DNA of 64,000 bases. It comes from Cladorrhinum sp. PSN259. Lineage: Eukaryota > Ascomycota > Sordariomycetes > Sordariales > Podosporaceae. Position numbers and translations under genes: made by a program. Of this stretch, positions 1 through 12,391 are shown in pieces. Below the pieces are notes generated by a model. It was given only the letters and a program-made list of their open reading frames with translations, made no database searches and was not told the origin of the DNA. The first letter of the stretch is position 1. The number at the start of each line of letters is the position of its first letter. The stretch covers positions 1 through 64,000 of the forward strand of contig MU867090.1 of the NCBI GenBank assembly GCA_033725935.1, given 5' to 3'.

Positions 1-50
1 TTTATATCCCCAAACTTTTTTAAATGTTTTATACAAGGTTATTGCAGCCC

Positions 51-441
51 TTTTTTTTTTTTTTTTTACCAAAAAAAAAAAAAAAAAAAAAAAAAAACAC
101 AAAAAGTTATCGTGTTCTCAACAGTTTGAGCATTTTTGTTCATTCCTTCCGGATAGGTAAGTTTGTCAAAGGAAGACGGCACAGCAACGGTTCTTCTTCT
201 TAACCTTATCGAACCCCCTGCTCGAGGGAATCGCCATCTTTTGTCTGGTGGTCCAGCAGGTGCTGCCATAGATTGCTCTTTTTTTTTTTTTTTGTTCTTT
301 CTTTTTTCCCCCAAAAGTGCCTCGCGTGGTGGTTTTTTTTTGTGGGCACGCCCGTGGTGCTCATGTTTTGGCGTTTTTTTTTTTTTTTTTTCTGTATTTT
401 TCCCCAAACACGTGCCCCGGGTGAGTTTTTTTTATCCCCCC

Positions 442-472
<31 letters not shown>

Positions 473-480
473 ACCCACAC
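51..480. repeat. Cluster of homopolymer and dinucleotide tracts
   Basis: Dense simple-sequence DNA: poly(T) at 51-67, poly(A) at 71-97, T-runs at about 279-293, 333-341 and 374-391, poly(C) at 436-458, running directly into an (AC)n tract at about 459-474. Long open frames across it are translations of these tracts (Phe, Lys, Pro, Gly runs) and are not genes. Tract lengths are prone to sequencing and assembly error. Confidence 0.9.
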
Positions 481-1257
481 TCCAAACTTTCTTCATTCTA
501 TCCCAGAATGTCAGTCACAATGTCGTTCGCCGCCGCCACACCATTACGAAGGAGTCTCTCCCGCTCCGTCAAAAAGATGATTCAGCGCACCCTGCCGCTG
601 GTGCACAGCAGGAGAAGATCGTGGACGACAAACGCAAAGATTCGGATGCCGATCGACATGTGAGAAGGTTTAGGTACGCAGCTTGTGATATCCGATTGCA
701 AGAAATGGTGGATAAGGCAAAGGGGGACTTGTTCCGGAAATGGGCCAGAGGCTCACGAGCATGGCTGGAATCGGAGATTCTGAGAAATCTCTGCATAGCA
801 TGGGACTTGGTTTGGGAGAAATCAAACTGCTCAAGGCTGCTGAGAGATTGAGACAAGTGGTCGGCTATCAAATGAGGGCCCAATGTGTGCAACGGGAGAC
901 ACGGCGACAGGTGGTTTGGACTTGGAACGGTTCACCCCCACCGACGCATGGTACCCTCTTTTTCTTTTTTGGGCGTTGTCCTTCTGTCATTTGAAAGATG
1001 CCCCCGTTCTCTCCTCGTGTTTCTTGAGGGGGACTTATGAGTGTCTTTGGCGTTCAAGGGTGGCAAGTCATGGATGACTTTAGCGGGCTCATGGTGTTTG
1101 TCATTTTTGATAGGAAAGAGGAACATGGCTTGAGACTTTTCAGCCCTAACTCGCCCAGGTATGCTGAGCCCTCAGGGGAGGAATGAGAGGTTGCAAATAG
1201 CCTTGGACATTACTGGTGTTTAACGAACAAGAATTTGATTCGGTACGATGATTTGTC
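481..1257. other. Stretch without a confident gene; possible gene fragment
   Basis: One + strand frame stays open to a stop at 851. After the repeat tracts (about 500-851) it gives a charged, helix-prone translation with stretches such as QEMVDKAKGDLF. There is no start codon outside the repeats and no recognised domain. I read it as at most a decayed gene remnant. The rest, up to the end of the ankyrin/ZZ gene, shows nothing I can support. Confidence 0.3.
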
Positions 1258-4200
1258 TCAAGCTCCCGAGTGCTCTGACTCGCCATCATCGTCACCATCT
1301 TCGTTTTCATCCCCATCCACGCCGTCCTCAGGTTCACTCTCAGAGCTGTGGTGCCCAGAATCGCTGCTATGATTGTCCGGCTCTTGTGCCTGCGGGCTTT
1401 GCTCGGCATCCTCGGGGGCTTCGCCCTCGTATTCGTTTCGTTGGTTTGCCTCAGTGAAATCGTGGTCCGAGTGAATGAGATTTCTGGACCGGTAACACTT
1501 GAAACAGAGAACAAAGTTGTATTCAACTTCACACTTGTGATATATGCCATAGATATTCTGTTGCAAACTCGTCAGTGAGCTGATGCGTTCTCGGGAGGCC
1601 GTTTACAAACATGGGGAAGAAAGAACCTACCGTCAGGCAAACGTCACAGTATGCTCCCTCTCGCTTCTGCGCCCTTCTCTTCTCCTTCTCGCTCCGTAAG
1701 TTGTATCTCCATTCACCTTGCTGGCTCTCTTCAAGCGAGTTCAGCTGTTCATTGGTTGGCGTGACGAGCTTTACAATCTCGTCACATAGTCCATGATACT
1801 GTGATAGCTTGTATGCTGTCCAGGTTCGACCGAGCCCTTCGCCTTGTACCAGGATGCTGGCACCGCAGTTGAGGAGCTCCCGAATGATACTGGCTTGCTC
1901 TCCTGAACCGCCATTCCATCTCCCACCGTCAAGCAATGTCCACAAGAGAGGCGTCCATCCGTCAATGTCGGCTCTGTTGACAAAGTCGGGGCGGTGCCGA
2001 ATGATGTACCGGACGACATCTAGCTGGCCACTCAGTACGCCAACGTGCAGCACTGTTCTTTGCATGCGGTCGGTCGCATCCAGGCTTGCTCCCGCCTCAA
2101 CAAGACGCACAAGATGTGGCACAGAGCGAAAGGCTGCAAAATGAATAGCCTGTCTCCCTGCCCGCTCTTGATTATCCACTCGTGCTCCCCGGGCAATGAG
2201 TTCACTGATGATATCCAAATCCATCGTTAGGCACGCAACGTTGAGGTTTGCACCCCACCAGGAACTTTCTGCATTGGCGTCGAAAGTGGCATGCTGGAGG
2301 AGGTAGCGAGCTATCGACAGCTTGTCCGGCTTATCTCCAGTGGCTCGACATATAGTCTGAAACGGAGTTCCATGGATGCTGGTCGAAGATGAAGTGTTGA
2401 TGTCAGCTCCATGCTCGACGAGGAGCTTCACCATGTCCAGCGATACCTTGTTACAGGCCCTGGTTAACGGCGACTCGCCTATGCCGCTTCCGTCTGCATT
2501 TGCTCCAGCAGTTTTGATGAGGTATCTTGCAACTTCAAGGTTGTTCGAGAATACGGCGCGGTGGAGCGGAGTCTGCTTTGAACTGTCCACGGCCTCAATG
2601 TCCGCTTTTCGATTTACGAGAAGTCTAACGACTTCGACCGTGGTATCTTCAGAGATGCAGTGGAGAGGCATGTCGCCATCGGAATCCACCTCGTCGAGGG
2701 GCATATTATAGACAAGCAGCGTCCTCATTACCGCCGGCCAAGGTCGCCAAACGCATCGATGGAGTAAGCCCCATTCCAGGTCCTTCGCGGCATACCGCAG
2801 AGGGTCTGCTCCGGCGTCAAGTAACATCCTTACCATATCTGACCGCCCTGCCATGACTGCACAGGAAAGCTCTGTAACTCGCTCAACGCAGATGTCAACC
2901 TCGGGACTATACTTTAAAATCTCCCGTGCGCAATCCCAGCAAGACTCCTGCATTGCAACATGCAAAGCCGTCACACCCCGTGAGCTTTTCCAGTTGACAT
3001 CAGCACCGGCTTTGAGCAAGGCCTCGACCACTCTGACGTTATTATAAGCATGGATGAGCGGAATGTAAGTGATCGTGTCGTCGATTGTACTAACAGCGCT
3101 AACATCGAACTTGGCGTCGATAAGAAACTGTACGCAGTCGAGATGTCCCTGCGCGGCAGCGTAGTACATCGGCGTGCAGTTCCCCTCGAGACTCTTGTCC
3201 ATGTCAACGCCGAGATTTAGTAAGAACTTTAGCATCTCGACATGGCCATTGGAGGCGGCGATGCGTGCCTCCAATCCCAGTTTCGTTTCACGCTCATCGT
3301 CAGTCCACACCTTCAGACACTCACTCGTCACGAGGCTGATCAGTTCCAGCCCCTGTCTGGTATCACGGAATTCGACGGCAGAACCAAACATTTCGTTGAC
3401 AGTCCCTATGTCTAGCAGTTTCTCGCTGACTATCGACAGTAGGAAGCGAACAACTGCCGGAGTGCCTGTGTTGATTGCTGTTATCAAGAGTGAGTGCGCC
3501 AAACTCTCTCGTTCCTGTGGACCAACAACCGTGGCCAGGTGGTCAAAAATAACCCTAGTGCATCTCAACATGGAGCGAGAGGTGGAATCCTCGAGACATT
3601 CAAGGAGTGTTTCAGAGTACCCCTCATACTCAAGTCGCTTTGCCCCTGACAACAATATTTGTAAACACCTAGCCTGAGCTGACTCGGTGGCGACCTTGAG
3701 GAGTTTGTTAAATAAGATGACCCCCGGACTCCCGCTGAACAGATATTCAAAATGTCTTTCGACGAAGAATTCGACAACCTGAGACTGGCCATATTTGCAA
3801 GCTGTTTCAAGAGCCGGCATAGAGGACCCCGAAGGTTCGCTACCATCGCTAGAGATGATGATTGGCTGCTTGGCTTCTAGCATTGTGCTAAAAACGAGAT
3901 CAATAGCGCCAAAATGACCCCCAACGGAGGTAGAGGCAAGCAGCAGACTCCAGTCCTTTTCAGCTTTCTGAGTGAAGAGAATTTTCATGACCCTTGTCAT
4001 GCCAAAAAAGGCGGCCCGTTGTAGGATCATTGGCACATCAATGCTAGCGGCTGTCGTTTTCAGCGTCCAATCAACAACTTCCAGCACGAAATCCTCATCC
4101 TTGGAATTAATAGAAGCCAGTATGGCCCTATCAGCAAAGAACGACTCGGTAGGGGTCGGTTGAGACATCAGCCTCCGCGACAGTGCATGGTTTCCGGCCC

Positions 4201-6864
4201 TCACTGCAAGCTCCAAATACGCAAGCAGTTCCACAGGCGTGAGATGTTGGGCAGAAACAGGGGCTTCAAAAATAAAGTCTAATCCAAAAGCCGTCAGGAG
4301 CAGGGCTGGTGACAGGGTTGGAGCTGCTGGGCGGATTACTGGGTTGTCGAGGCTCCAGTACGATTTGGCCCAAGCATTGATTGTGCTTGTTTCTTGAACG
4401 AAGTGTCGTAAAAGTTCCGCGTCATTATTTGCAAGACTCTCGCCTGCCAATAAAGCATGGTCAGGCCAATGCTTGACTGCATAGGAAAAGAAGTCAAGAG
4501 AAGACTCGAAAACTGGGTCGGTGACGGGATCTCTGTTGACCACCAAATTCGACGCCTTTGGTATGCGTGAAAGCAAGTATTCCAAGCATGCCTTTGCGAT
4601 CCTATGATGAGCGGAGGAGGCTCGCTCCTTACTTCCGAATGTCACACCGTCGCCGTCCCCCTGTCGCATCAGGAAGCGTCGAAGATGCTTATGACCAAAC
4701 ACAACCTCTTGGTCAACCACATCAATAAGACCATAAATTTTAGGGATCAGAGGGCTGCTTCTGGAAATTGCCAGCTTGGGAAACGACTTGGGGAATTCGA
4801 TGGCGTGCAGGTTTTCGATGTCGTGGATTGTCAATGGTCTGAAGCTGAATAGCAGCAGCTCTATGGCCCACACTGCTTGCTTGTCGCTATCAGGGCCCCA
4901 GACTATCGGTGAGAGGACTTCCTTGAACACAAGGTCGATGGAGGGTGGAAGCAGACGCAAAACTGTCTGTTCAAGTTCCTCATTGGTAGTGTTGGCTGCT
5001 TTGGCGAGAATCCATCGTGACAAGATAGCGCAGATTGTGCCGTCGGTTTTGTACCCGTCGAACAACCGGATCAAGACATCGATCACCGGGAGGAGAGCCG
5101 GCATTTCGATGAGGATGTCCATCACTTCTTGTTGGACAGCCGACGGAGCAGCAGACCCGAGTGTCGGTGTCTTGAACTGACTCAAGCTGCCATTCGATGG
5201 TTCAAGGTCCGAGTTATCATGTAATGCTGGCCCATTATCGATTGGCCTGGACCATTCTTCGGCAACCTCGAGAACTGTGTAAGACGATGATGACGAGAAG
5301 GTCGGGGGCGGGTCTGTGTTGATAACCATTACGTGGAGGCTTATATCGGTATCGGCTTTCAGTATGTCGAGTTTGGCCAATAACCACTGATAGGACTTGA
5401 TGTTGTCGGTCAAGTTGGCCAGAGCCCAGAACATGACATCTCCTCTGCGTGAGACTTGTAAGAGCACTTCATAAACCCGTAGAAAAAGAGATTCTGGAGT
5501 CCAGAGCGACGTTTCGTCAACGGATTCGGCGGCTAACGGAGCCGGGTCTTTGTACAGCAGGAGTTTTTCTGCCCAGCACAGGAAGTGTGCGAGGCACGAC
5601 TCGATGGTGTTTCGCCGGTTGTCCCACTTCCGAAACCAAAAGATGAATTTGTATGCGTTTGCCGGGAGCGTGGCGCGAATGAACTGAGACACTTGCTCAG
5701 CATCCCACTCAGTATGGACAATGGTATGGACTAGATTCTGAAGGGAAGGAGACGTCCAATTTTTGTACATGTCAGAATGAGCGTCACTATTAAAGTTTAT
5801 CGTTATTCCGGACGGCAGATCAGGGGGGGATGGCCGTGCAACATTAGAAATTGCGCGAAAAATAGGAGAAACCTTTGTGACGGGAAGTACGTGCTGCAGG
5901 ATACGACTTCCGGCTCCTTCTAGCTGATCTTTGTCAAAAGGAAGCGTGGAGTGTGAAAAGGATGACGTGAAAAACCACGACGGAATGGTAACGTCGCGTT
6001 GGAAAACCTAGGTACAAACCACTGGGTTAGCCAAACATAAATCAACATAAGGCGCAGAAGGACGGGGGTTATTACCTGCTCCTTCACATCCTCAGCACCT
6101 GACCATATCCCGATGTGATATATGTCCATATGTTGATATGCCTGCCAAAAGCGAAAGTTGACACGGGTAACCACGCGGCAAAGTGCCAATCCCAAGCTTT
6201 GAAGCTGCTGTGCATCTTTGCCCTCGCTGCGTATTCCTTGCTCTAGAAGCCTGACATAGGTATCTCTTCCGGTACTGTCAGAACGTATACGGTCGGAGCT
6301 CCCCAGGGAGAGCTGTTTGGACGTTAGTATGTTGAGCTAAAGGGTGGGGTCCGGGGGATAAGAAGCTCACAATAACTCTGCTCGAGGAAGGAATATCCCT
6401 AAATTCAGGCTTGTAGAATAGCGATAAACTGAGCGCCTGAATGAAGAAAATTAGCATAAGTAGTGATAACACCGTACGAGTCATGACCTCTGACTTACCT
6501 CTTTTGCCAGTGTCACTCCCAGATCGTGGCCCATGAATACGATAGGGTATCTCCGGTGGTCAGCCTGTCGGAGACTGATGAGGGCCTCCAGGAGTTTGAT
6601 GGCCCATGCCTTAATATCATTGAATACAAACGCATCGACTGGGCTGACGTTTAGGTTGTAGCTAAAAATTGAGAAGCGGACATGAGCAGAACGGTCACCA
6701 AACATTCTAGAGACAAGGTTTGTGGCCGCGTCGGGGTCAGGCATCCATGTGCTCGCGGCGGTGTTGTTGAGGCCGTGGACAGCAACGAAGTCGATGACAT
6801 CCACGTTCTCGTCGACGACGCCGGGTCCCAGCAAGGTCTGGAGACCAAACCCAGATTCAGTCAT
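1258..6864 (-). CDS. NLR-like protein: inactive hydrolase-type N-domain, degenerate NTPase, ankyrin repeats, ZZ zinc finger
   Basis: Five exons on the minus strand: 6864-6499, 6436-6371, 6312-6076, 6007-1631 and 1557-1258. All introns are GT-AG, 58-73 nt, and phases join to 1781 aa. Residues about 20-120 resemble the alpha/beta-hydrolase (lipase-like) N-domain of fungal NLRs, with AVHGL near residue 30 and the nucleophile elbow at 112-116. That elbow reads GHDLG, so the usual Ser is Asp and catalysis is unlikely. The following region has the shape of an NLR core (a winged-helix-like RPLTIHDI segment, then a GHKHLRRFL segment), but I find no Walker A motif. Ankyrin repeats fill roughly 850-1650. 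The last intron splits a ZZ-type finger: Cys1677/Cys1680 before it, and Cys1691, Cys1700/Cys1703, His1711/His1714 after it. The tail is acidic. The ATG at 6864 was chosen because the longer frame opens only with GTG; a 5' UTR intron is possible. Likely role: sensor or adaptor in non-self recognition (inferred). Confidence 0.85.
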
Positions 6865-7149
6865 CTCCAGCCGCTGCAGGAAGACCTGTGGTTGAAGTCG
6901 AAGGCCAGCAAGCAACAATGAATCAGGACTCAATAGTCCTAGCCACACTCAGATACAATGTCGCGATGATAATAATCTGCTTACTGAGCACAACAAGAGA
7001 GAAGATGGACCCAGGCATGCAGCTGCAGGTGATTGAATTAGGCAGAGTTGCCTAATGCAACATAATCAACCCCTCCAGGGATCAACTATGTACACTATCT
7101 CAAAGCTAAATAAAAGGTACGCTAGGTACCCACTTGGCTAAATAATAAA

Positions 7150-8052
7150 TTACCCCTCCTTCGTCACATCTGAGAGGAAGGTGCGAAAGGTGACTTGACC
7201 GAGCGATGTGAGATCCAGCAGGCTTAGATTATCCACGTCGTACTTTTGCAATCGATCGGTGCTCGGCGGCTGCCGTGCTGGGTTGTAAAATACGTCGTCG
7301 TCTTTGGGATTGCTTTTGAACAAGGAGCCCATCTGGGTAACGGTGTCGGCGCCTACGGTGATGGTGACGGTGGCTCTGAATTTGCTCAAGTTTTGCCGCT
7401 TGAGGAAAATGCATGACTGCATGGTGGATACGACACCGGTCTTGGCTGTGCCGTTCTCCCACAGGTCCCACGAGACGCTATTCTTTGCCCCCCAATTCCT
7501 GCCGTCAATGTCCCTAGATCCGCGAATGCGGGTCGCGTCCCAGGTGTCCCTCTCAACTGTGCCTTCGAACTTCAACTCGGCGCCCGCTTCCACCCCCGCA
7601 AAAGCGCTGCCCAAGTTGAGACCCCCGCCCTTCACAGTCGTCTCATGCTGCGTTGTCGGCTCAACCACGAAGCTGCCTTCGGGGTAAATTTTGACCACCT
7701 CGGGGTCGGTAGCTCCTTTTTCGATGGCTGAGAATCTGATCTTGATGTGCGCTTCTTTGATGCGCCTTGCGACACCACTGGGGTCAAATCTAAACCCAAT
7801 TATTATCAGACTGCAAGGGGTATCGTCATCGTTTGAGTAATAGCCATGGGCAATGTCTCTGTGCTCGCAACGGACATGGATGCGGCCCTTGCGCTCGATG
7901 ATGGTCTCCCGCTGATAGATGTCGTTGGGGTCGTTTTGAGTGTGAAAGCCGGCTTTGTCGCCCTGCGGGAATAACGAGTAGTCATTCGGGATGAGATCCT
8001 CTGCAGAGGTCAACTCATCATCATTTGTTGTCTCTAGCTCTGGGTCGGCCAT
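7150..8052 (-). CDS. Unknown 300-residue beta-rich protein divergent from a subtilisin-type protease
   Basis: Single exon, 300 aa from the ATG at 8052; two codons upstream in frame is only a TTG. The first 40 residues are acidic. The body alternates polar and hydrophobic residues as beta strands do (for example SLIIIGFRFD, RATVTITVG), with a Gly/Ala-rich segment GGGLNLGSAFAG near the middle. There is no signal peptide, no obvious transmembrane helix and no motif I recognise. It is transcribed away from the ankyrin-subtilisin gene at 8700, with 647 bp between the two ATGs, most of it a MITE. In fungi, small proteins paired with subtilisin-like proteases include gasdermin-like cell-death effectors. 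That is an analogy of gene layout only, since no gasdermin sequence similarity is visible. Function unknown; that it is a gene is fairly sure from the long open frame and protein-like composition. Confidence 0.75.
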   Translation of the reverse strand: MADPELETTNDDELTSAEDLIPNDYSLFPQGDKAGFHTQNDPNDIYQRETIIERKGRIHVRCEHRDIAHGYYSNDDDTPCSLIIIGFRFDPSGVARRIKEAHIKIRFSAIEKGATDPEVVKIYPEGSFVVEPTTQHETTVKGGGLNLGSAFAGVEAGAELKFEGTVERDTWDATRIRGSRDIDGRNWGAKNSVSWDLWENGTAKTGVVSTMQSCIFLKRQNLSKFRATVTITVGADTVTQMGSLFKSNPKDDDVFYNPARQPPSTDRLQKYDVDNLSLLDLTSLGQVTFRTFLSDVTKEG

Positions 8053-8135
8053 CTTCAAAGTCTTGCCTACCTATACTAATCAGAGCGAGGAACCCGAAAC
8101 ATGGAAAGATGGGGCCTGGGTCACCCTTCATAATA

Positions 8136-8513
8136 CAGTCAGACCTGCACATAACGATCAGGTCGGGGTTCATGATTTTGATCGGTATTCCCAGGTTATC
8201 GGTATAAGCAGTTTTCTTGGCATTGCTTACAAATAGATCTTGGCACACACAACCAGGCCAAACTGAAGCATCGCAATTTTTTAGCTTTTTTTGGTGGGGA
8301 TTTTTGGATATTGTAGGGAGGTTTAATGGCAAAGGTACTGAAAAAAAACCCTGACTATAAGGATATATATGGTGACTTAGCAGCCTAAAATAACGATAAT
8401 CCTAGTAATCAGGTTTATCGTTATTTACCGCAATAAAAAAGTGGGATTCGGGATTTTGATCGGTATGGCCAGGTTATCGTTATGGCTAATATCGTTATGT
8501 GCAGGTCTGACTG
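8136..8513. mobile_element. 378-bp MITE, Tc1/mariner-pogo type, TA target duplication
   Basis: Perfect 23-bp terminal inverted repeats start CAGTCAGACCTGCACATA at 8136-8158 and recur as the reverse complement at 8491-8513. A TA dinucleotide flanks each end (8134-8135 and 8514-8515), as expected for Tc1/mariner-class insertion. The subterminal regions also share a direct repeat (GATTTTGATCGGTAT at about 8174 and 8454, followed by CAGGTTATCG). There is no coding capacity, so it is non-autonomous. It lies 83 bp from the ATG at 8052 and 186 bp from the ATG at 8700. Confidence 0.9.
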
Positions 8514-8699
8514 TAAGCACTTTGACATTCCATCCTTTGCCCCACATGACGGCACAACCCCCATGTATGAATTGCTGACACCCCCTGACTGCCCCCTCCG
8601 TTTTGGCATCTGTCCCCAACGAGAATCTGGGCTAGGCTCGTGTTTCTTTCCCTTGACACCAACTTCCCCGAGCTACTATAACATCAGCCGCGCACAAGC

Positions 8700-11600
8700 A
8701 TGGCTTCACCAGAATGGCAGCGACCCCCTAGCGCCAATGGCGATGATGGTCTCTTCGACGACGACGACGACCAGTCGACTTCAGAAAGCGGACACGAAGA
8801 TGAGGAGCCTCCATCGGACCAAGATGATGATGACCTTACGCTTCCCGTGTATCAAGAAAAGTTCCGCGCTATGCAGGAGCAGCTCCGCAACCTTGGACCT
8901 GACCCAAGCCCCTCTGATCGAGACGACTTCGTTGCCAGGTTCAGAAAATGGCTGCAGCCTCAGCCGGAAACCAAGGACTTTGTCATTGACCAGTGGAATT
9001 TTCTGTACAAGCTTGCGCAAGACGGTCCTGACGTACCCTGGCTTGTCAAGCGCCTTGTCAAACAATTCCCGGCGTTTCTTGAAGAGCAAGACGGAGATGG
9101 TCGAAGCTCTCTATTGCTGGCTATCAACAGGAGGCAAACCGAATTTGTTAGAGCCGTCTTGGACAGCAATCTGGACGACGCCCTCCTGGAAAAGACGCTG
9201 AAAAAGCCCAGCTGGAACAGAGAGAACTGCATTCATCAGGCTATATCCAACAACCTGGACCCAGCCATTACCATCAGTCTCATTGAGAAATCTTCGCCAC
9301 AAACTCTAGCAGCGCAGGACCAAAAGAAACTGACACCTCTGCATCTGGCAGTTGACTACGCACGATGCACCAAGTCTCGGTTCGAGGTCGTCGCTGCTTT
9401 AATCAGATGTGGCGACGGAGCGTTTGACACAGAGACTGACAAACCCGATAGATTTTCGGCGTATCTTTATCACCTTGATACTAAGCGCAAGTACGAGAGG
9501 GCACAAGAGGAGAAAGCCAAGAAGGCTCTCGAGTCCGGCGGCGGAAGTGCAAAATCTAACGCAATCAAACAACCTACCTCAGAGTCCAAAGCCAAGGTTA
9601 TCAAGGAATCTGGAGCAAGCTCTTCGAGGCAGCCCAAGGCCTTTCCAAGCGCTTCTTCACAGGGTACTACGGCGAGCTCGTTGGGGAAGGCCGTCCAAGA
9701 GGATGATTGGGAACGAGTCAAAAGAAACGCCGAGGATTTTATGCCCCCGCCACCGAAACGGGCTCCCACGGCAAACTTTGCAAACTTTACGACTTCATTC
9801 GCGGTTATCCCACCTGCCGGCGCGTTCAGCCAAGGCCAGAAGGATCACCTTCCAAGCCCACTTGGTCCCAAAGACGCCCGTGCAATCGCATTTCCGGGGA
9901 TTAAAGAACGTCCAAGCACACCAGGATCTCTGAGCGTCGATGGCAAACCTGTTGAGACAAGGCCAAAGCCTAGACGCTCAAAACAGTCAAAAGTCTCAAA
10001 GTCATCGAGCACCCGCGAAAAACCGTCGCCAGAAATTGCCGAACGCATTGCTAAGGAGCTAAAACTACATTATCTACGATCAATCTTCACCCCTCAATCA
10101 ACCCAACAAGTCGTCCCAGCCCCTATTATACGTACCCGTGATTCGGCCATCAGATTTCTGTACGGAGATAACAAGGAAGGTATCTATGTGTCCCTGCAGA
10201 GATGTTCTTTTTGGCCTGAGCAGCATTTCAAGTTTAGACTGACGCAAACCTCAGACAAGCACATCTACTTCGTTTTCCCTCCAACTGTTTCAACCAGCAC
10301 TCAAAAAATTGACTTTGATGATTTCAAGTCGAGCTACGACCGGCTTGTTTTTGACCAAGTTCTTTTGGCAGTCGAGTTCCGTCACGTCGAGTTGAATACA
10401 GCTGTCAACCCACGACGGCAAAACAAGTATGTCGACATGGGAGCTGGCAGAAGAGATATGGAGACGTTCTTCAAATGGCTAAGAGACAAAAATGTAACCA
10501 ATATCATCAAGGTAATTGTTGAAGACAGGAAGGGCAGCACTGCGCACAGTGACCAGGCCATCGAGACAGCCCTGAAGGAGTTTGATGTCGAGATCTTAGA
10601 CTGGCGCAAGGTTGATATTGACCCTAGAACAATTTGGGAAGCTACAAGAGGGAACAGGTCCAATCTCCGCGAGCTTCATCTTTGTAAGAACTGCAGTTGC
10701 TCGTTTACTCTTTCCTTCAACGATATAAGCAGCTGACATGTTTACAGGGTGGAGTGGGAATAATGCGTTGCTGCGGAGTTGGAGTGAGCTGGATGGTCTA
10801 CCAAAACTAAGAAATCTCAAGCACATTTTTCTGCACCAGACCCAGGTAGGTTTCATCTGATTAATAGGAACCAGGTAAGGTACCTAGGTACATCGGATCA
10901 TTATGGCTAAGCATTTACCTACGCAGCGAGGCCTTGAATCACCCGAGCGGATCAGAAAAGACGTCGAGGAGTTCAAAACACGGCTCCAAATCAATCGTAA
11001 CGCCTTGTCTTTCCCGCCAATTCAGGTTGAGCATGAGAAATCAGCAGATGAGGCGAAAAAACGACCCAAAGGTTTGACGTACAACCTAAAGACCGACGGC
11101 CGAAGCGGGATAGACACACATCGCTGGTACGTCACAGTTTTGCAGGAAGAAAGGAAGCTGAAAATGGTTGTTGACAAAAAGGATTTTTTGGCGTTAGGCT
11201 CTCGGTCATGGACACGTTTGCTCAAGGAATCCAGATGCTCAAGGCCCCGAGCGGATTTCCCGATGGTTATCTCACGCATGACTCTTTGCCGCCCGAGTTG
11301 AGCAAAGAGGTGCGGGTGGCTCTCATTGATGATGGAGCCGACTTTATGCACCGGGCCATCAAGAACATCCTGGATAACGGGCGTAGTTTTGACAGCGGAT
11401 TTGAAGATTTTGATGGCATTGGGGGCCCTGGCCCCTTCCATGGTTCTACTACGGGTCACGGAACGCTCATGGCTTACATGATCGGCCGAGTCTGTCCCAA
11501 AGTTAAGATCTTTGTCTGCAAACTGGATGTCGTACGTGATGGTCCAAAAGCAAGCTTCACAGCAAAAAGCGCAGCTGATGTAAGTGCCTACGAGACAGGA

Positions 11601-12391
11601 AGTTCAATGGGTGGAGGCTGATCAAGAAGAAACAGGCCGTAGAATTTGCCGTCAAACGTGGGTTTGACATTATCTCCATGTCCTGGACCGTCCAGAAAAG
11701 CAACGATGAAGAAAACGACAACACCGAAGACATCAAACGCCTGGAAACAGCGATCAAGAGCGCAGTGGATCAGAAAAGGTTGGTTTTCTGTTCGGCACCA
11801 GACATTGGTAGCACCAATCGTGAAGTGCTTGACACATACTATCCGTTTTCCTGCCCTGGGGTGTCAGACAGCATCTTCAAGATTGGAGCTGCCAAGGCTG
11901 ACGGCAGCATGCACAGCTGGGTCGGCGCTCCAAGCAGCGTAGACTTCATCCTTCCCGGACATAATGTCGAGATTCGAGAAGAAGACAAAATCCACGAGCA
12001 CGATGATATTCCCAAGACGGGTTCATCAGTCGCCACGGCGCTGGCAGCAGGCTTAGCGGCTCTGATCATTCACTGCGTGCGTCTGGGCGCCATCTACAAC
12101 TTTTACAATGGAAAGGGCAACGATTCCACCGTGGTGAACAAGAGTTCTGTTGTTGCGATTAAGCAGTTTGCCGCAATGCGCGAAGCATTTCTCAAGATCA
12201 GCAGCTCGGGGGACAAGGATAAGGACCGTCGCATTGAGGTTGAGAGCTTTTTTGACGGGCCAGGAAAGGTTCTCAACGCCGTCTACGAGAAGGGTGACGC
12301 GAAGCAGAAGTGGACTCAGATCACGGACATTTCCAGGGATCTCATCTCGTCCAAGGCAGTGGCGAAGGCTGTTGCTACACAGAGACATTAA
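8700..12391 (+). CDS. Ankyrin-containing intracellular subtilisin-like (S8) serine protease
   Basis: Five exons: 8700-10683, 10748-10845, 10927-11126, 11198-11579 and 11636-12391. Introns are GT-AG, 56-81 nt; phases close on 1139 aa. The N-terminus is acidic, with Asp runs. A short ankyrin-like stretch (LTPLHLAVDYA) lies near residue 210. A long Ser/Pro/Lys-rich disordered linker covers about 260-450. A conserved middle domain is followed by WSGNN and the peptidase domain from about 760. The catalytic triad is present: Asp805 in VALIDDG, His848 in GHGT, Ser1019 in GSSVATA. There is no signal peptide, so it should act inside the cell, unlike secreted proteinase K-type enzymes. In fungi such proteases serve as effectors in NLR-type incompatibility and can activate gasdermin-like partners (known for the HET-Q system). 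A role in regulated cell death here is inferred. The divergent neighbour at 7150-8052 is a natural candidate partner. Confidence 0.88.

Noticed and set aside
163..663. Open frames across the first 660 bases
   Set aside because: They translate T, A and C tracts into Phe, Lys and Pro runs.
6864..6948. Longer N-terminus of the hydrolase/ankyrin protein starting at 6948
   Set aside because: The frame there opens with GTG, not ATG. The first in-frame ATG is at 6864, just before the hydrolase domain.
8053..8058. Start of the beta-rich protein at 8058
   Set aside because: The codon is TTG; the ATG at 8052 is the first valid start.
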